Shown here: positions 16,888 through 25,369 of the stretch, piece by piece
Layout of the letters: each line of letters starts with the position of its first letter
How positions within the stretch are numbered: position 1 is the first letter of the stretch
DNA from: Bradyrhizobium campsiandrae
GTDB taxonomy: Bacteria; Pseudomonadota; Alphaproteobacteria; Rhizobiales; Xanthobacteraceae
Direction of reading: 5' to 3'
NCBI RefSeq assembly: GCF_014529705.1
Contig: NZ_JAANIH010000001.1
Coordinates: 1 to 64,000, forward strand
DNA length: 64,000 nucleotides
Made by a program: the position numbers and the translations under genes
The notes under the pieces: generated by a model
The model's database searches: none
What the model saw: the letters and a program-made list of their open reading frames with translations, nothing else
Told to the model about the DNA's origin: nothing

Positions 16888-18177
16888 ATGGACATGGATA
16901 AGACCCTGAAATCAGAGGTGAGCTGCTTGTCCGACGTCAATGCCGACAGTTGGGTGTCCTCGGGACACCGTCCAATGGGTTTTCCCGAATTCGTCATCGT
17001 GATCGCGTCCATCATGGCGCTGAATCCGCTGGCGATGGACATGATGCTGCCGGCGCTGCCCAATATCGGCGCGGCCTTCGACATTCCCGTCGCCAACCAC
17101 CTCCAGCTCGTCTTGTCGACCTTCCTGATCGGCTTCGGCGCCGGCCAGTTCATCATGGGCCCGTTGTCCGACCGATTCGGGCGGCGGCCGGTGCTGCTCG
17201 GCGGCATGGCGGTCTATGCCGTGGCGAGCGTGCTTGCGGTTGCGGCGCCCTCGTTCGAGACGCTGCTGCTCGCCCGCGCGCTGCAAGGGCTCGGCACCTC
17301 CGCAACGCGCGTGATCGCGACCTCGATCGTGCGCGACTGTTATGCAGGCCGCCGCATGGCGAGCGTGATGTCGCTCGCCATGATGATCTTCATCGCGGTG
17401 CCCGTGATCGCGCCCTCGTTCGGACAGGCCGTGCTGCTGGTGACACAATGGCGCGGCATCTTCGTCGTGCTGATGCTCTACGGCATCATCGCGCTGGCCT
17501 GGAGCGTGTGGCGGCTTCCGGAAACATTGCCCGAGACGGAGCGCAGGTCGCTCGCGCCCGCCGACGTGCTCGCGGCCTTCCGCCAGACCGTCACCAACCG
17601 TCAGACCATCGGCTATGCGACGGCGGCCGGTGCCGTCATGGGTGCGCTGTTCGCTTTCGTGTTTTCCGCGCAGCAGATCTTCACCGGCATCTATCATCTC
17701 GGCCGTTACTTCCCGCTCGCCTTCGCCGCGATCGCGGCCGGCACGGCCGTCGCCGGCTTCCTCAATTCGCAGCTCGTCGGTCGGCTCGGCATGCGCGTGA
17801 TCTCGCATGGCGCGCTCTCGCTCTATGCCGCGGTGGCGGGCGTGATGCTGCTGACGGAGAGCCTCGGCATGCTGCCGCTGCCCTTGTTCATGGTGCTGTC
17901 GGCGCTGATGATGTTTTCGTTTGGCATGATGGTCGCCAATTTCACCGCGCTCGCGATGGAGCCGCAGGGCCACATCGCCGGCACCGCCTCCTCGCTCTAC
18001 GGCTCCATCACGACGCTGATCGGCATCGCGGTCGGAACGGCGATCGGGCAGAGTTTCGACGGCACGCTGCTGCCATTCTCGCTCGGTTTCTTCCTGTCGA
18101 CGCTTGCGGCGCTCGCAATCGTGCTGGTGGCGGAGAAAGGCCGGCTGTTCAAGCCGCATCATCGCCCAATCGTGTGA
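16888..18177 (+). CDS. MFS multidrug efflux transporter, Bcr/CflA type
   Basis: Encodes 429 residues from the ATG at 16888. Twelve TM segments are visible from about residue 30 on. Motif A, GPLSDRFGRRP, is intact after TM2, and LNPLAMDMMLPALPNIGAAF in TM1 is the signature of the Bcr/CflA (DHA1) group of H+/drug antiporters, which includes bicyclomycin and chloramphenicol exporters. The frame is open back to 16615 but that part overlaps tetR and is not needed. It lies downstream of the tetR gene by 92 bases, so joint transcription is possible. Confidence 0.88.
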   Translation: MDMDKTLKSEVSCLSDVNADSWVSSGHRPMGFPEFVIVIASIMALNPLAMDMMLPALPNIGAAFDIPVANHLQLVLSTFLIGFGAGQFIMGPLSDRFGRRPVLLGGMAVYAVASVLAVAAPSFETLLLARALQGLGTSATRVIATSIVRDCYAGRRMASVMSLAMMIFIAVPVIAPSFGQAVLLVTQWRGIFVVLMLYGIIALAWSVWRLPETLPETERRSLAPADVLAAFRQTVTNRQTIGYATAAGAVMGALFAFVFSAQQIFTGIYHLGRYFPLAFAAIAAGTAVAGFLNSQLVGRLGMRVISHGALSLYAAVAGVMLLTESLGMLPLPLFMVLSALMMFSFGMMVANFTALAMEPQGHIAGTASSLYGSITTLIGIAVGTAIGQSFDGTLLPFSLGFFLSTLAALAIVLVAEKGRLFKPHHRPIV

Positions 18178-18382
18178 GGAACTTCGCGGACCTCTCGATG
18201 TTGTCCTGCAGCAATTCGAGAGGCCTTTCCATGGAACCACAGCAGCGCGACGAAGCTCACGAGTCGGATCGTCAGCAGGCTGAAAGGTCGGCATCTTCAG
18301 CCAAGCGCGGCGACTTCAATCCCCCGTTTGCGAGCAATGGGCTCGAGCAGCTTCGCGACAGCCATTGCTGACATACGCAGTC

Positions 18383-19999
18383 CTATTCCAGACTGCGCCT
18401 GCTCGCACTGAAATCATCCGCCGTGTTCGGAACTGGCGCGCTTTGCGGTGACCTGCCACCGTTCGCGCGCGGCGGGACCATCAACACCACGATATTCCGC
18501 GTCAGGCCGGGCCGGCCCCACAGCGATGCCTGCACGGTGAATTCCCGCCTGACAAGATTGCCGGCCCGGGACGAGACGGATTCCATCCAGCGGGCGCAAT
18601 CGTCCTGGCCCTCGAAACACAGCGCAGCCCAGCCACGATCCAGCGTCGTCCTGCGCGGCATTCCCCAATCATATTGGTACTCGAACGGGCGCGCATAATG
18701 CGGATGATCCGGACTGTAGTAGGCCGTGGCAAAGGCGAGTGAATCATCGCCACTGACGGCGCCGAGCGGCTCGCCGGTCAGCTCACGCCACTGCCGGGTG
18801 AGTTCGCCTGCGGCTTGCGCGTAAAGATTCCGTCCCTCCTCATAGCCGTGGATGTTGCGATGGACGGCGTGGATCGGGGCCACGACCAGCACCGCGACGA
18901 GCGCAACGCCGGCAACCGTAACTGCGGCATTGACGGTGTAGAAGCGCTCAATCGGGTAGCGGGAGCCGCAGACGACGAGCACGACGAACAGGAACAGCCC
19001 CTGCAGGGCCCACAGCGACGGCAAGTCCGTACCCAAGGCGAGCGAGGTCAGCACCGGCAGGGCGATCGTGCCGATGGCAACGTAGAAGAGAAGCCGAAGG
19101 CGCGGGCTCATCGCGACGAAGTCGGCCGGAAATTGCTCGAGGCGCCGGCCCGCAATGAGCACCCAGATCAGGGCGGCGACGCTGATGGTCGCCACCAGTC
19201 CCAGCAGAAAATTCTTCACCTCACCGAGCGAGCTGAAGGTCGTGCCGTTGGCATGAGCCGCCAGCGCGTAGGTGAAGGTGGATGCGCCCGTGGTCGCGAG
19301 CCAGCTCATGTGCGGCGACAGCACCGCGAGCCCGGTGACGACCGAGATCCACGGCGAGGCAGAGGTGAAATAAACGCGCCGCGCCGGATGCGCCAATGCC
19401 GCAAAGGCAAAGCTCGCGACCAGGAAGACCGAATAATACTTCCCGACCATGGCGAGCGCCGTGGTGCATCCGACCGCAATTGCCCACAGGACCGAGCGGG
19501 TCTCGAACGCCCGTAGAAAACACCAAGTGGCGAGCGGCCAGGTCGCCAGCAACACGGAGTTGGCGTTGAAGCGCTGGGCGTGGAACTGATAGGCCGGCGT
19601 CAGCATCAAGAGCAGCAGCACCAGGATGCGCTTGTGCCCGGTCACGAACTGCCGCGCGACCAGGTCGACGAAAAACAGCGCAAGTCCCGCGTTCACCATC
19701 GCCATCAATTGCAGCGACCAGTCGCTGAGCGGAAAGACCGAGGTCCAGCTGGCGGCGATCCACCCCATCAGCGGCGGATGCTTGTGATAGCCCCACGCGA
19801 AATTCCGCCCCAGCGTCCATGCCTCCAGGGTGTCCGGATGCAGGCCGCTACCGGCATAGGCGATTGCCAGATACAGCGTCCAGACCGCAACGAAGCACGC
19901 AATGAGAAGCGGGACGGCCCAGCCCGTCTCCACACCGTCGAGCCAGCGCAAAAACGGCCGTCGCCAGCGCGCCGGCGCGCGATCGGACCGTTCGGCCAT
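18383..19999 (-). CDS. GT39-family membrane glycosyltransferase (ArnT-like)
   Basis: Encodes about 538 residues from the ATG at 19999; the frame extends to a TTG at 20035. After the first TM the loop GSGLHPDTLEAW and GYHKHPPLMGW matches the HPP motif of GT39 / dolichyl-phosphate-mannose type transferases, which use undecaprenyl-phosphate sugars. About eleven TM segments follow to residue 410. A soluble C-terminal domain of about 130 residues, probably periplasmic, closes the protein and holds a Cys pair (ALCFEGQDDCARW). It may glycosylate lipid A or another envelope glycan. It is transcribed alone. Confidence 0.82.
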   Translation of the reverse strand: MAERSDRAPARWRRPFLRWLDGVETGWAVPLLIACFVAVWTLYLAIAYAGSGLHPDTLEAWTLGRNFAWGYHKHPPLMGWIAASWTSVFPLSDWSLQLMAMVNAGLALFFVDLVARQFVTGHKRILVLLLLMLTPAYQFHAQRFNANSVLLATWPLATWCFLRAFETRSVLWAIAVGCTTALAMVGKYYSVFLVASFAFAALAHPARRVYFTSASPWISVVTGLAVLSPHMSWLATTGASTFTYALAAHANGTTFSSLGEVKNFLLGLVATISVAALIWVLIAGRRLEQFPADFVAMSPRLRLLFYVAIGTIALPVLTSLALGTDLPSLWALQGLFLFVVLVVCGSRYPIERFYTVNAAVTVAGVALVAVLVVAPIHAVHRNIHGYEEGRNLYAQAAGELTRQWRELTGEPLGAVSGDDSLAFATAYYSPDHPHYARPFEYQYDWGMPRRTTLDRGWAALCFEGQDDCARWMESVSSRAGNLVRREFTVQASLWGRPGLTRNIVVLMVPPRANGGRSPQSAPVPNTADDFSASRRSLE

Positions 20000-20165
20000 C
20001 GCCTGGAATGCAAAATCGATCGGCACGAGACTCAAATCAAAAGGGGGAGGCAGTTAATGCTGCGAAGCAAACCATCTATTTCAGATCAGAAACAAATAGC
20101 AACAATGGGAAACTGGAAGAGTTAAAGATGCGCCCCGCTCTCCGCGAAGGGCGATCGCCCAAGAA

Positions 20166-20207
20166 GGAAGGCAAAAGACAACGGCGCCGCTGATGGCAGC
20201 GGCGCCG
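20166..20207 (-). terminator. Rho-independent terminator after the first binding-protein gene
   Basis: The stem CGGCGCCGCTG (20182-20192) pairs with CAGCGGCGCCG (20197-20207) around the loop ATGG. Read on the minus strand it is followed by TTGTCTTTT. It lies about 40 bases beyond the stop at 20248. Confidence 0.75.
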
Positions 20208-20247
20208 CTTGATGGAGGGGCAGGATGCGTCCTTCCTGAGTTCGGCC

Positions 20248-21858
20248 TTACTCCGACTTGTCGATGTTCCAGAACACCGGGGTCGCCGGCCCGTCGATCA
20301 CGCCGGAGATCGACTTCCGCCACGCGCTCGGCCCCTGAAACTGACCCAGCGGGATGTAAAGCACCTGATCGTAAGCTTCCTTCTGGATCTCGGTCGCGAT
20401 CTTCTTCTGATCGTCGAGCGAGCCGGCGCGGACGAAGGCGTCCTTGAGCTGCTCGATCTTGGCATCCTCTGCCCAACCGAACCAGCCGCCCTTCTTGCCC
20501 TGCCCGCCGACAGCGACGTTGGAGATCGGGTTGACCGCGTCGGCACTGACCCAGTTCGTGATGAACATGTTCCAGCCGCCCTCCTTCGGAGACTTCTGGC
20601 TGGCGCGCCGGCTCACCACCGTCTGCCAGTCGGTCGCCTGCAAATCGACCTTGAAGCCGGCGTCGCGCAGTTGCTGGGCCACCACGATCGGTTGAGCCTT
20701 CAGCGTCAGCACGTCGCCCGGCGCCATCAGCACGACCGGTGTCCCGTCGTAACCGGATTCGGCGAGCGCCTTCTTGGCGGCGGCAATGTCGCCGCCCTTT
20801 GCCAGGGTCTCACCGCCGATCTCTGTTGCGAATGGCGTGTCGCAGATGAAGACCGCAGCACACGTCTTGTAATATTTGGGATTGCCGATCAGCGCATCGA
20901 GCACGTCCTTCTGGTTGACCGCCAGAAATGCCGCGCGGCGAACCTTGACGTTATCGAACGGCGGATGAAGAAAATTCATCCGCGCACCGGTCTGGAATCC
21001 GAACTTGTTCAAGGTCTCGGTTTTCAGCTCCTTGTCGGCTTCGATGGTTGGCAACATTTCGATGGCGGGATTTTCCATGAAATCGATGTCGCCCGACTGC
21101 AGCGCGTTCAACGCCGTCTGCGCGTCCGGCATCGTGATCCATTCGACCCGGTCGACCTTCACCACTTTGCCGCCGGCCGTCCAGCTCGGAGGCTCCTTGC
21201 GCGGCACGTAGTCGCTGTTCTTCTCGTAGACCGCCTTCACGCCCGGCTGGAATTCGGCCTGCACGAACTTGAAGGGTCCGGAGCCGATCTGCTCGGGGAT
21301 CTGCTTGTCCGCCGGCGTCTCGGCGAGACGCTTCGGCATCATGAAAGCGACCCGCGAGGACGGCTTGCCGATCGAGTCCAGCACCAGCGCGTACGGCTCC
21401 TTCAGCTTCAGCGTGATCGTCTTGGAGTCGGTCGCCTCGATGCTCGCGGTGAACAGCATCATCTGCTGCCCCATGCCGTCGACCGCGGCCCAGCGCTTCA
21501 GCGAGGCAACGCAATCTTCGGCCGTCACCGGCGTACCGTCATGCCACTTCAGACCATCGCGCAGCGTGAAGACGTAGGTGAGCTTGTCCTCGGAGATCTT
21601 CCAGTCCGCCATCTGCGGCTGGATCTTGAAATTGGAGTCCGTCGCGATCAGCGTGTCGTAGACCATGTAGCCGTGATCACGCGAGATATAGGCGCTGGTG
21701 AAAATCGGATCGAGGACACGCAGATCCGAGTGCATCACGGCGGTCACGGTCTTGCCGGCGGCAAGAACAGGCGAAGCCATCGCCGTGGACAATGCGACGA
21801 CTGAAAGTGCAAGGCTGGAGGCGAACGCGTGACGCCCCCGCCGCATGAATTGGAACAT
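20248..21858 (-). CDS. ABC transporter substrate-binding protein, peptide (DppA/OppA) family, copy 1
   Basis: Encodes 536 residues. A signal peptide of 34 residues ends ...SPVLAAG. The mature protein is a family-5 solute-binding protein (DppA/OppA/NikA type), with the motif WKISEDKLTYVFTLRDG and HDGTPVTAEDCV. These proteins capture di- or oligopeptides or similar solutes in the periplasm. It is the sister of the next gene: both are exactly 536 residues and 84 of the first 100 residues are identical by my hand count. AGAGGA precedes the ATG. The matching permeases and ATPase are probably those at 26854-30364. Confidence 0.9.
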   Translation of the reverse strand: MFQFMRRGRHAFASSLALSVVALSTAMASPVLAAGKTVTAVMHSDLRVLDPIFTSAYISRDHGYMVYDTLIATDSNFKIQPQMADWKISEDKLTYVFTLRDGLKWHDGTPVTAEDCVASLKRWAAVDGMGQQMMLFTASIEATDSKTITLKLKEPYALVLDSIGKPSSRVAFMMPKRLAETPADKQIPEQIGSGPFKFVQAEFQPGVKAVYEKNSDYVPRKEPPSWTAGGKVVKVDRVEWITMPDAQTALNALQSGDIDFMENPAIEMLPTIEADKELKTETLNKFGFQTGARMNFLHPPFDNVKVRRAAFLAVNQKDVLDALIGNPKYYKTCAAVFICDTPFATEIGGETLAKGGDIAAAKKALAESGYDGTPVVLMAPGDVLTLKAQPIVVAQQLRDAGFKVDLQATDWQTVVSRRASQKSPKEGGWNMFITNWVSADAVNPISNVAVGGQGKKGGWFGWAEDAKIEQLKDAFVRAGSLDDQKKIATEIQKEAYDQVLYIPLGQFQGPSAWRKSISGVIDGPATPVFWNIDKSE

Positions 21859-21910
21859 TGAAGTCCTCTTGGCGAGAGCGACGCCGCTGCAAACGCGGCG
21901 CCGCGCGATG

Positions 21911-21942
21911 AAAAAGACGAAGGGCGCGGAATGCGCCCTTCG
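21911..21942 (-). terminator. Rho-independent terminator between the twin binding-protein genes
   Basis: CGAAGGGCGC (21918-21927) pairs with GCGCCCTTCG (21933-21942) around the loop GGAAT. On the minus strand it is followed by TCTTTTT. It lies just after the stop of copy 2, so copy 1 probably has its own promoter or depends on read-through. The plus strand also has GTTTTT after it, so it may work in both directions. Confidence 0.8.
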
Positions 21943-21960
21943 CTCGTTTTTGATTTGGCC

Positions 21961-23571
21961 TTACTCCGACTTGTCGATGTTCCAGAACACGGGCGTCGCC
22001 GGGCCATCGAGCACGCCGGTCAGCGACTTCCGCCACGCGCTCGGCGCCAGGTACTGGCCGAGCGGCACGTAGATCACCTGGTCATAGGCTTCCTTCTGGA
22101 TCTCGGTCGCGATCTTCTTCTGATCGTCGAGCGAGGCGGCGCGGACGAAGTCATCCTTGAGCTTCTCGATCTTGGCGTCTTCCGCCCAGCCGAACCAGCC
22201 GCCCTTCTTGCCCTGACCACCGATCGACAGATTGGCGATCGGATTGGACACGTCGGCGCTGACCCAGTTGGTGAAGAACATGTTCCAGCCGCCCTCTTTC
22301 GGGGGCTTCTGGCTGGCTCTGCGGCTCACCACCGTCTGCCAGTCGGTCGCCTGCGCATCAACCTTGAAGCCGGCTTCGCGCAGCAGCTGCACCGCAACGG
22401 TCGGCTGCGCCTTCAGCGTCACGACATCGCCGGGCACCATGACGACGACGGGCGTGCCGTCATAGCCGGACTCGGCCAGCAGCTTCTTGGCTTCCGCCAT
22501 GCCGTTGCCCTTGACCAGCGATTCGGAGCCGACGTCGGTCGCGAACGGCGTGTCGCAGATGAAGAAAGCGCCACAGATCTTGTAGTATTTGGGATTGCCG
22601 ACGAGCGCGTCGAGCACGTCCTTCTGGTTCATGGCCAGAAGCGCGGCGCGGCGGATCTTCGGATTGTCGAAGGGCGGATAGAGGAAGTTCATGCGGCCGA
22701 GCGTCTGGTAGCCGAACTTGTTCAGCGTCTCGACCTTGAGGTCGGGATTGCCTTCGAGCACCGGCAAGAGATCCCACGGCGGCACTTCCATGAAATCGAT
22801 GTCGCCCGATTGCAGCGCGTTCACCGCGGTCTGCGCATCCGGCATGGTGATCCACTCGACGCGGTCGACCTTCACCACCTTAGCCCCGGCGGTCCAGCTC
22901 GCCGGCTCCTTGCGCGGCACGTAGTCGGTGTTCTTGACGTAGACCGCCTTCACGCCGGGCTGGAATTCGCCCTGCACGAACTTGAACGGACCGGAGCCGA
23001 TCTGCTCGGGGATCTGCTTGTCCGGCGGCGTTTCGGCGAGGCGCTTCGGCATCATGAAGGGCACGCGCGAGGACGGCTTGCCGATCGACTCGAGCACGAG
23101 GCCGTAGGGCTCCTTCAGCTTCAGCGTGATGGTCTTGGCGTCGGTCGCCTCGATGCTGGCCGTGAAGGTCATCATCTGCTGGCCCATGCCGTCGACGGCG
23201 GCCCAGCGCTTCAGCGAGGCGACGCAGTCTTCCGCCGTCACCGGCGTGCCGTCATGCCACTTCAAGCCGTCGCGCAGCGTGAAAGTGTAGGTCAGCTTGT
23301 CGTCGGAGATCTTCCAGTCCGCCATCTGCGGCTGGATCTTGAAGTTCGCATCCGTCGTGATCAGAGTATCATAGACCATGTAGCCGTGGTCGCGCGTGAT
23401 GTAGGCGGTCGTGAAGATCGGATCGATGATGCGCAGATCCGAATGCATCACCGCGGTGATGGTTTTTCCGGCTGCAAACACCGGCGAGGCCATCGCCGTC
23501 GCAAGCGCGACGACCGACAGTGCAAGTGTGGAGGCGAACGCGCGACGCCCCCGGCGCATCAAGCTCGACAT
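21961..23571 (-). CDS. ABC transporter substrate-binding protein, peptide (DppA/OppA) family, copy 2
   Basis: Encodes 536 residues with signal peptide MSSLMRRGRRAFASTLALSV... ending FAAG. It is a family-5 binding protein and a tandem duplicate of the next gene downstream (20248-21858); differences in the region shared are mostly conservative, and both carry CDTPFATE/CDTPFATD and the paired cysteines of AAVFICDTP / GAFFICDTP. AGGAGAA lies 7 bases before the ATG. It is divergent from the M20 peptidase gene across a 268-base promoter region. The duplicates may have different ligand ranges while sharing one permease. Confidence 0.9.
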   Translation of the reverse strand: MSSLMRRGRRAFASTLALSVVALATAMASPVFAAGKTITAVMHSDLRIIDPIFTTAYITRDHGYMVYDTLITTDANFKIQPQMADWKISDDKLTYTFTLRDGLKWHDGTPVTAEDCVASLKRWAAVDGMGQQMMTFTASIEATDAKTITLKLKEPYGLVLESIGKPSSRVPFMMPKRLAETPPDKQIPEQIGSGPFKFVQGEFQPGVKAVYVKNTDYVPRKEPASWTAGAKVVKVDRVEWITMPDAQTAVNALQSGDIDFMEVPPWDLLPVLEGNPDLKVETLNKFGYQTLGRMNFLYPPFDNPKIRRAALLAMNQKDVLDALVGNPKYYKICGAFFICDTPFATDVGSESLVKGNGMAEAKKLLAESGYDGTPVVVMVPGDVVTLKAQPTVAVQLLREAGFKVDAQATDWQTVVSRRASQKPPKEGGWNMFFTNWVSADVSNPIANLSIGGQGKKGGWFGWAEDAKIEKLKDDFVRAASLDDQKKIATEIQKEAYDQVIYVPLGQYLAPSAWRKSLTGVLDGPATPVFWNIDKSE

Positions 23572-23627
23572 AGAAAGCTTCTCCTGACGTGAAACTGTTC
23601 AAAGGCAGATCATTGATTGAGCATCAG

Positions 23628-23646
23628 GTTCGTTCTTTGAGCGAAC
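23628..23646. promoter_or_regulatory. Inverted repeat in the divergent promoter region
   Basis: GTTCGTTC-TTT-GAGCGAAC: two 8-base arms with a single mismatch. It lies in the 268-base region between the diverging binding-protein gene and the M20 peptidase gene, a fitting place for an operator. No regulator gene is adjacent. Confidence 0.3.
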
Positions 23647-23839
23647 TAACCTCATGCAATGCCTTTATCTTTCGAGACTTGCAGACAGTCTTGAGCGCGT
23701 CAATCCGGTTTCGGCGCAGCCCCTGGCGGCACGTGCACGGGCTCCACAAAGATCGGTTTGGCTCTACAACACTCCCCGCTAGTCTTGCCCGCACCAATGC
23801 AATGCGCGTTCCATCTTTCGAAGCCTGAGAGAAATTAAG

Positions 23840-24970
23840 ATGAATCCAGCCAATCTTCCCTTCGATTCCGAGGCGATGCTCGAGGGCCTGCGTACCTGGG
23901 TGGAATGCGAGAGCCCGACCTGGGACGCCGGTGCCGTCAACCGCATGCTCGATATCGCGGCGCGGGATATGGCGATCATGGGTGCGACCATCGAACGCAT
24001 CGCCGGCCGTCAGGGCTTCGGCGGCGTCATCCGCGCGCGCTTCCCGCATCCGAAGCAAGGCGAGCCGGGTATCCTGATCGCCGGGCACATGGATACCGTG
24101 CATCCGGTCGGCACCATCGAGAAGCTGAAATGGCGCCGCGAAGGCAACAGATGCTACGGCCCCGGCATCTACGACATGAAGGGCGGCAACTACCTCTCGC
24201 TGGAAGCGATCCGGCAGCTCGCGCGCGCCTCTTTCACCACGCCCCTGCCGATCACCATCCTGTTCACGCCGGACGAGGAAGTCGGCACGCCCTCGACGCG
24301 CGACATCATCGAGGCGGAGGCCGCGCGGAACAAATATGTGCTGGTGCCCGAGCCCGGCCGCGCCGACAACGGCGTCACCACCGGACGTTACGCCATCGCG
24401 CGCTTCAATCTGGAAGCGACGGGACGGCCGAGCCACGCCGGCGCGACGCTGTCGGCCGGACGCTCGGCGATCCGCGAGATGGCGCGGCAGATTCTTGCGA
24501 TCGACGCGATGACGACGGAGGACTGCACCTTCTCGGTCGGCGTCGTGCATGGCGGTCAATGGGTCAATTGCGTTGCGACGACCGCGACCGGCGAAGCGCT
24601 GTCGATGGCGAAGCGCCAGGCCGATCTCGACCGCGGCGTCGAACGCATGCTGGCCTTGTCGGGCACCACCAACGACGTCACCTTCAAGGTGACGCGCGGC
24701 GTCACGCGGCCGGTGTGGGAGCCGGACGCCGGCACCATGGCGCTGTATGATAAGGCGCGCGGCATCGCCAAATCCCTCGGCGCGGAATTGCCGCATGCGA
24801 GTTCCGGCGGCGGCTCCGACGGCAATTTTACCGGCGCGATGGGGATTCCGACTCTGGACGGCCTCGGCGTGCGCGGCGGCAATGGCCACACGCTTGAGGA
24901 ATATATCGAAGTCGAAAGTCTGGTCGAACGCGGCCGCCTGATGGCAGGACTGCTGGCGACGCTGGAATAA
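23840..24970 (+). CDS. M20-family metallopeptidase (carboxypeptidase G2-like)
   Basis: Encodes 376 residues. The two-zinc site can be read: His and Asp in GHMDTVHPVG, the bridging Asp in YDMKGGNY, the catalytic Glu pair in DEEVGTP, an acidic ligand in PEPGR, and the final His in GNGHTLEEY. The dimerization domain is seen from GRYAIARFNLEATGRPSHAG. Such enzymes cleave C-terminal residues from peptides or N-acylated amino acids. No signal peptide, so it acts in the cytoplasm on imported peptides. It is divergent from the twin binding-protein genes and ends 100 bases before the glycine riboswitch. Confidence 0.88.
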   Translation: MNPANLPFDSEAMLEGLRTWVECESPTWDAGAVNRMLDIAARDMAIMGATIERIAGRQGFGGVIRARFPHPKQGEPGILIAGHMDTVHPVGTIEKLKWRREGNRCYGPGIYDMKGGNYLSLEAIRQLARASFTTPLPITILFTPDEEVGTPSTRDIIEAEAARNKYVLVPEPGRADNGVTTGRYAIARFNLEATGRPSHAGATLSAGRSAIREMARQILAIDAMTTEDCTFSVGVVHGGQWVNCVATTATGEALSMAKRQADLDRGVERMLALSGTTNDVTFKVTRGVTRPVWEPDAGTMALYDKARGIAKSLGAELPHASSGGGSDGNFTGAMGIPTLDGLGVRGGNGHTLEEYIEVESLVERGRLMAGLLATLE

Positions 24971-25069
24971 ATTGAATCAATGTCGCACTGCACAATGCGT
25001 TGGCAGTCGCGGGCGAAATTTAGCCTTGTCTAAAAATAAGGCGCATCGTACTGCTCGATGGTCCACGCG

Positions 25070-25306
25070 ACGATGCGGGAGAGATCGCATTGAGAGTTTC
25101 GACTTTCATTGCGGCGCCGACGGAGCAACCGCCCCGGAAACTCTCAGGCAAAAGGACTGTATCGTCAGGACGATCTGGAGAGAGACGGCACGATTGAAGT
25201 CGATCGTGACGTCCACCGAAGGGGATAGTCCGCATAGACCTTGTGAGGTCCGCCTTGCTGAGGTCCGTGCCGGATCAAGCTCTCAGGTAACCGTGACAGA
25301 TGGGGC
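25070..25306 (+). ncRNA. Tandem glycine riboswitch (two gcvT-type aptamers)
   Basis: The first aptamer runs from about 25070 to 25172, with GCGGGAGAG, GCGCCGACGGAGCAACCGCC and CTCTCAGGCAAAAGGAC. The second runs from about 25173 to 25306, with TCTGGAGAGAGAC, CCACCGAAGGGG and CTCTCAGGTAACCGTGACAGA. These are the conserved P1 and core strings of the glycine riboswitch, in the usual two-aptamer order with a short linker. The DadA-like gene starts 64 bases later. Glycine binding would be expected to switch on expression, as in other tandem glycine switches. Confidence 0.92.
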
Positions 25307-25350
25307 GCCGCCAACGGCTTTCGGGCCGGCGGTCAGCCGTCTCTAACTCA
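25307..25350 (+). promoter_or_regulatory. Possible expression platform of the glycine riboswitch
   Basis: After the second aptamer a G+C-rich element can fold: CCGCC (25317 region) with GGCGG (25328 region) around an inner GGC/GCC pair. It ends 20-25 bases before the ATG at 25370 and has no T-run, so control of translation or of an alternative pairing is likelier than a plain terminator. The folding was judged by eye. Confidence 0.35.
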
Positions 25351-25369
25351 CGGGAGCCCCGACTTTATC

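Noticed and set aside
16912..18294. Long open frame on the minus strand opposite the Bcr/CflA transporter
   Set aside because: It is a high-G+C mirror of the real transporter gene: Arg/His/Gln-rich with no domain and no conserved start.
18231..18371. 46-codon plus-strand ORF (MEPQQRDEAHES...) after the Bcr/CflA gene
   Set aside because: No ribosome-binding site and low-complexity polar sequence; the minus strand of the same stretch holds an equally weak fragment (MSAMAVAKLLEPIA). Not enough to call either.
20209..23592. Two 530-550 codon open frames on the plus strand opposite the twin binding-protein genes
   Set aside because: They are antisense shadows; their similarity to each other only reflects the duplication of the true genes on the minus strand.
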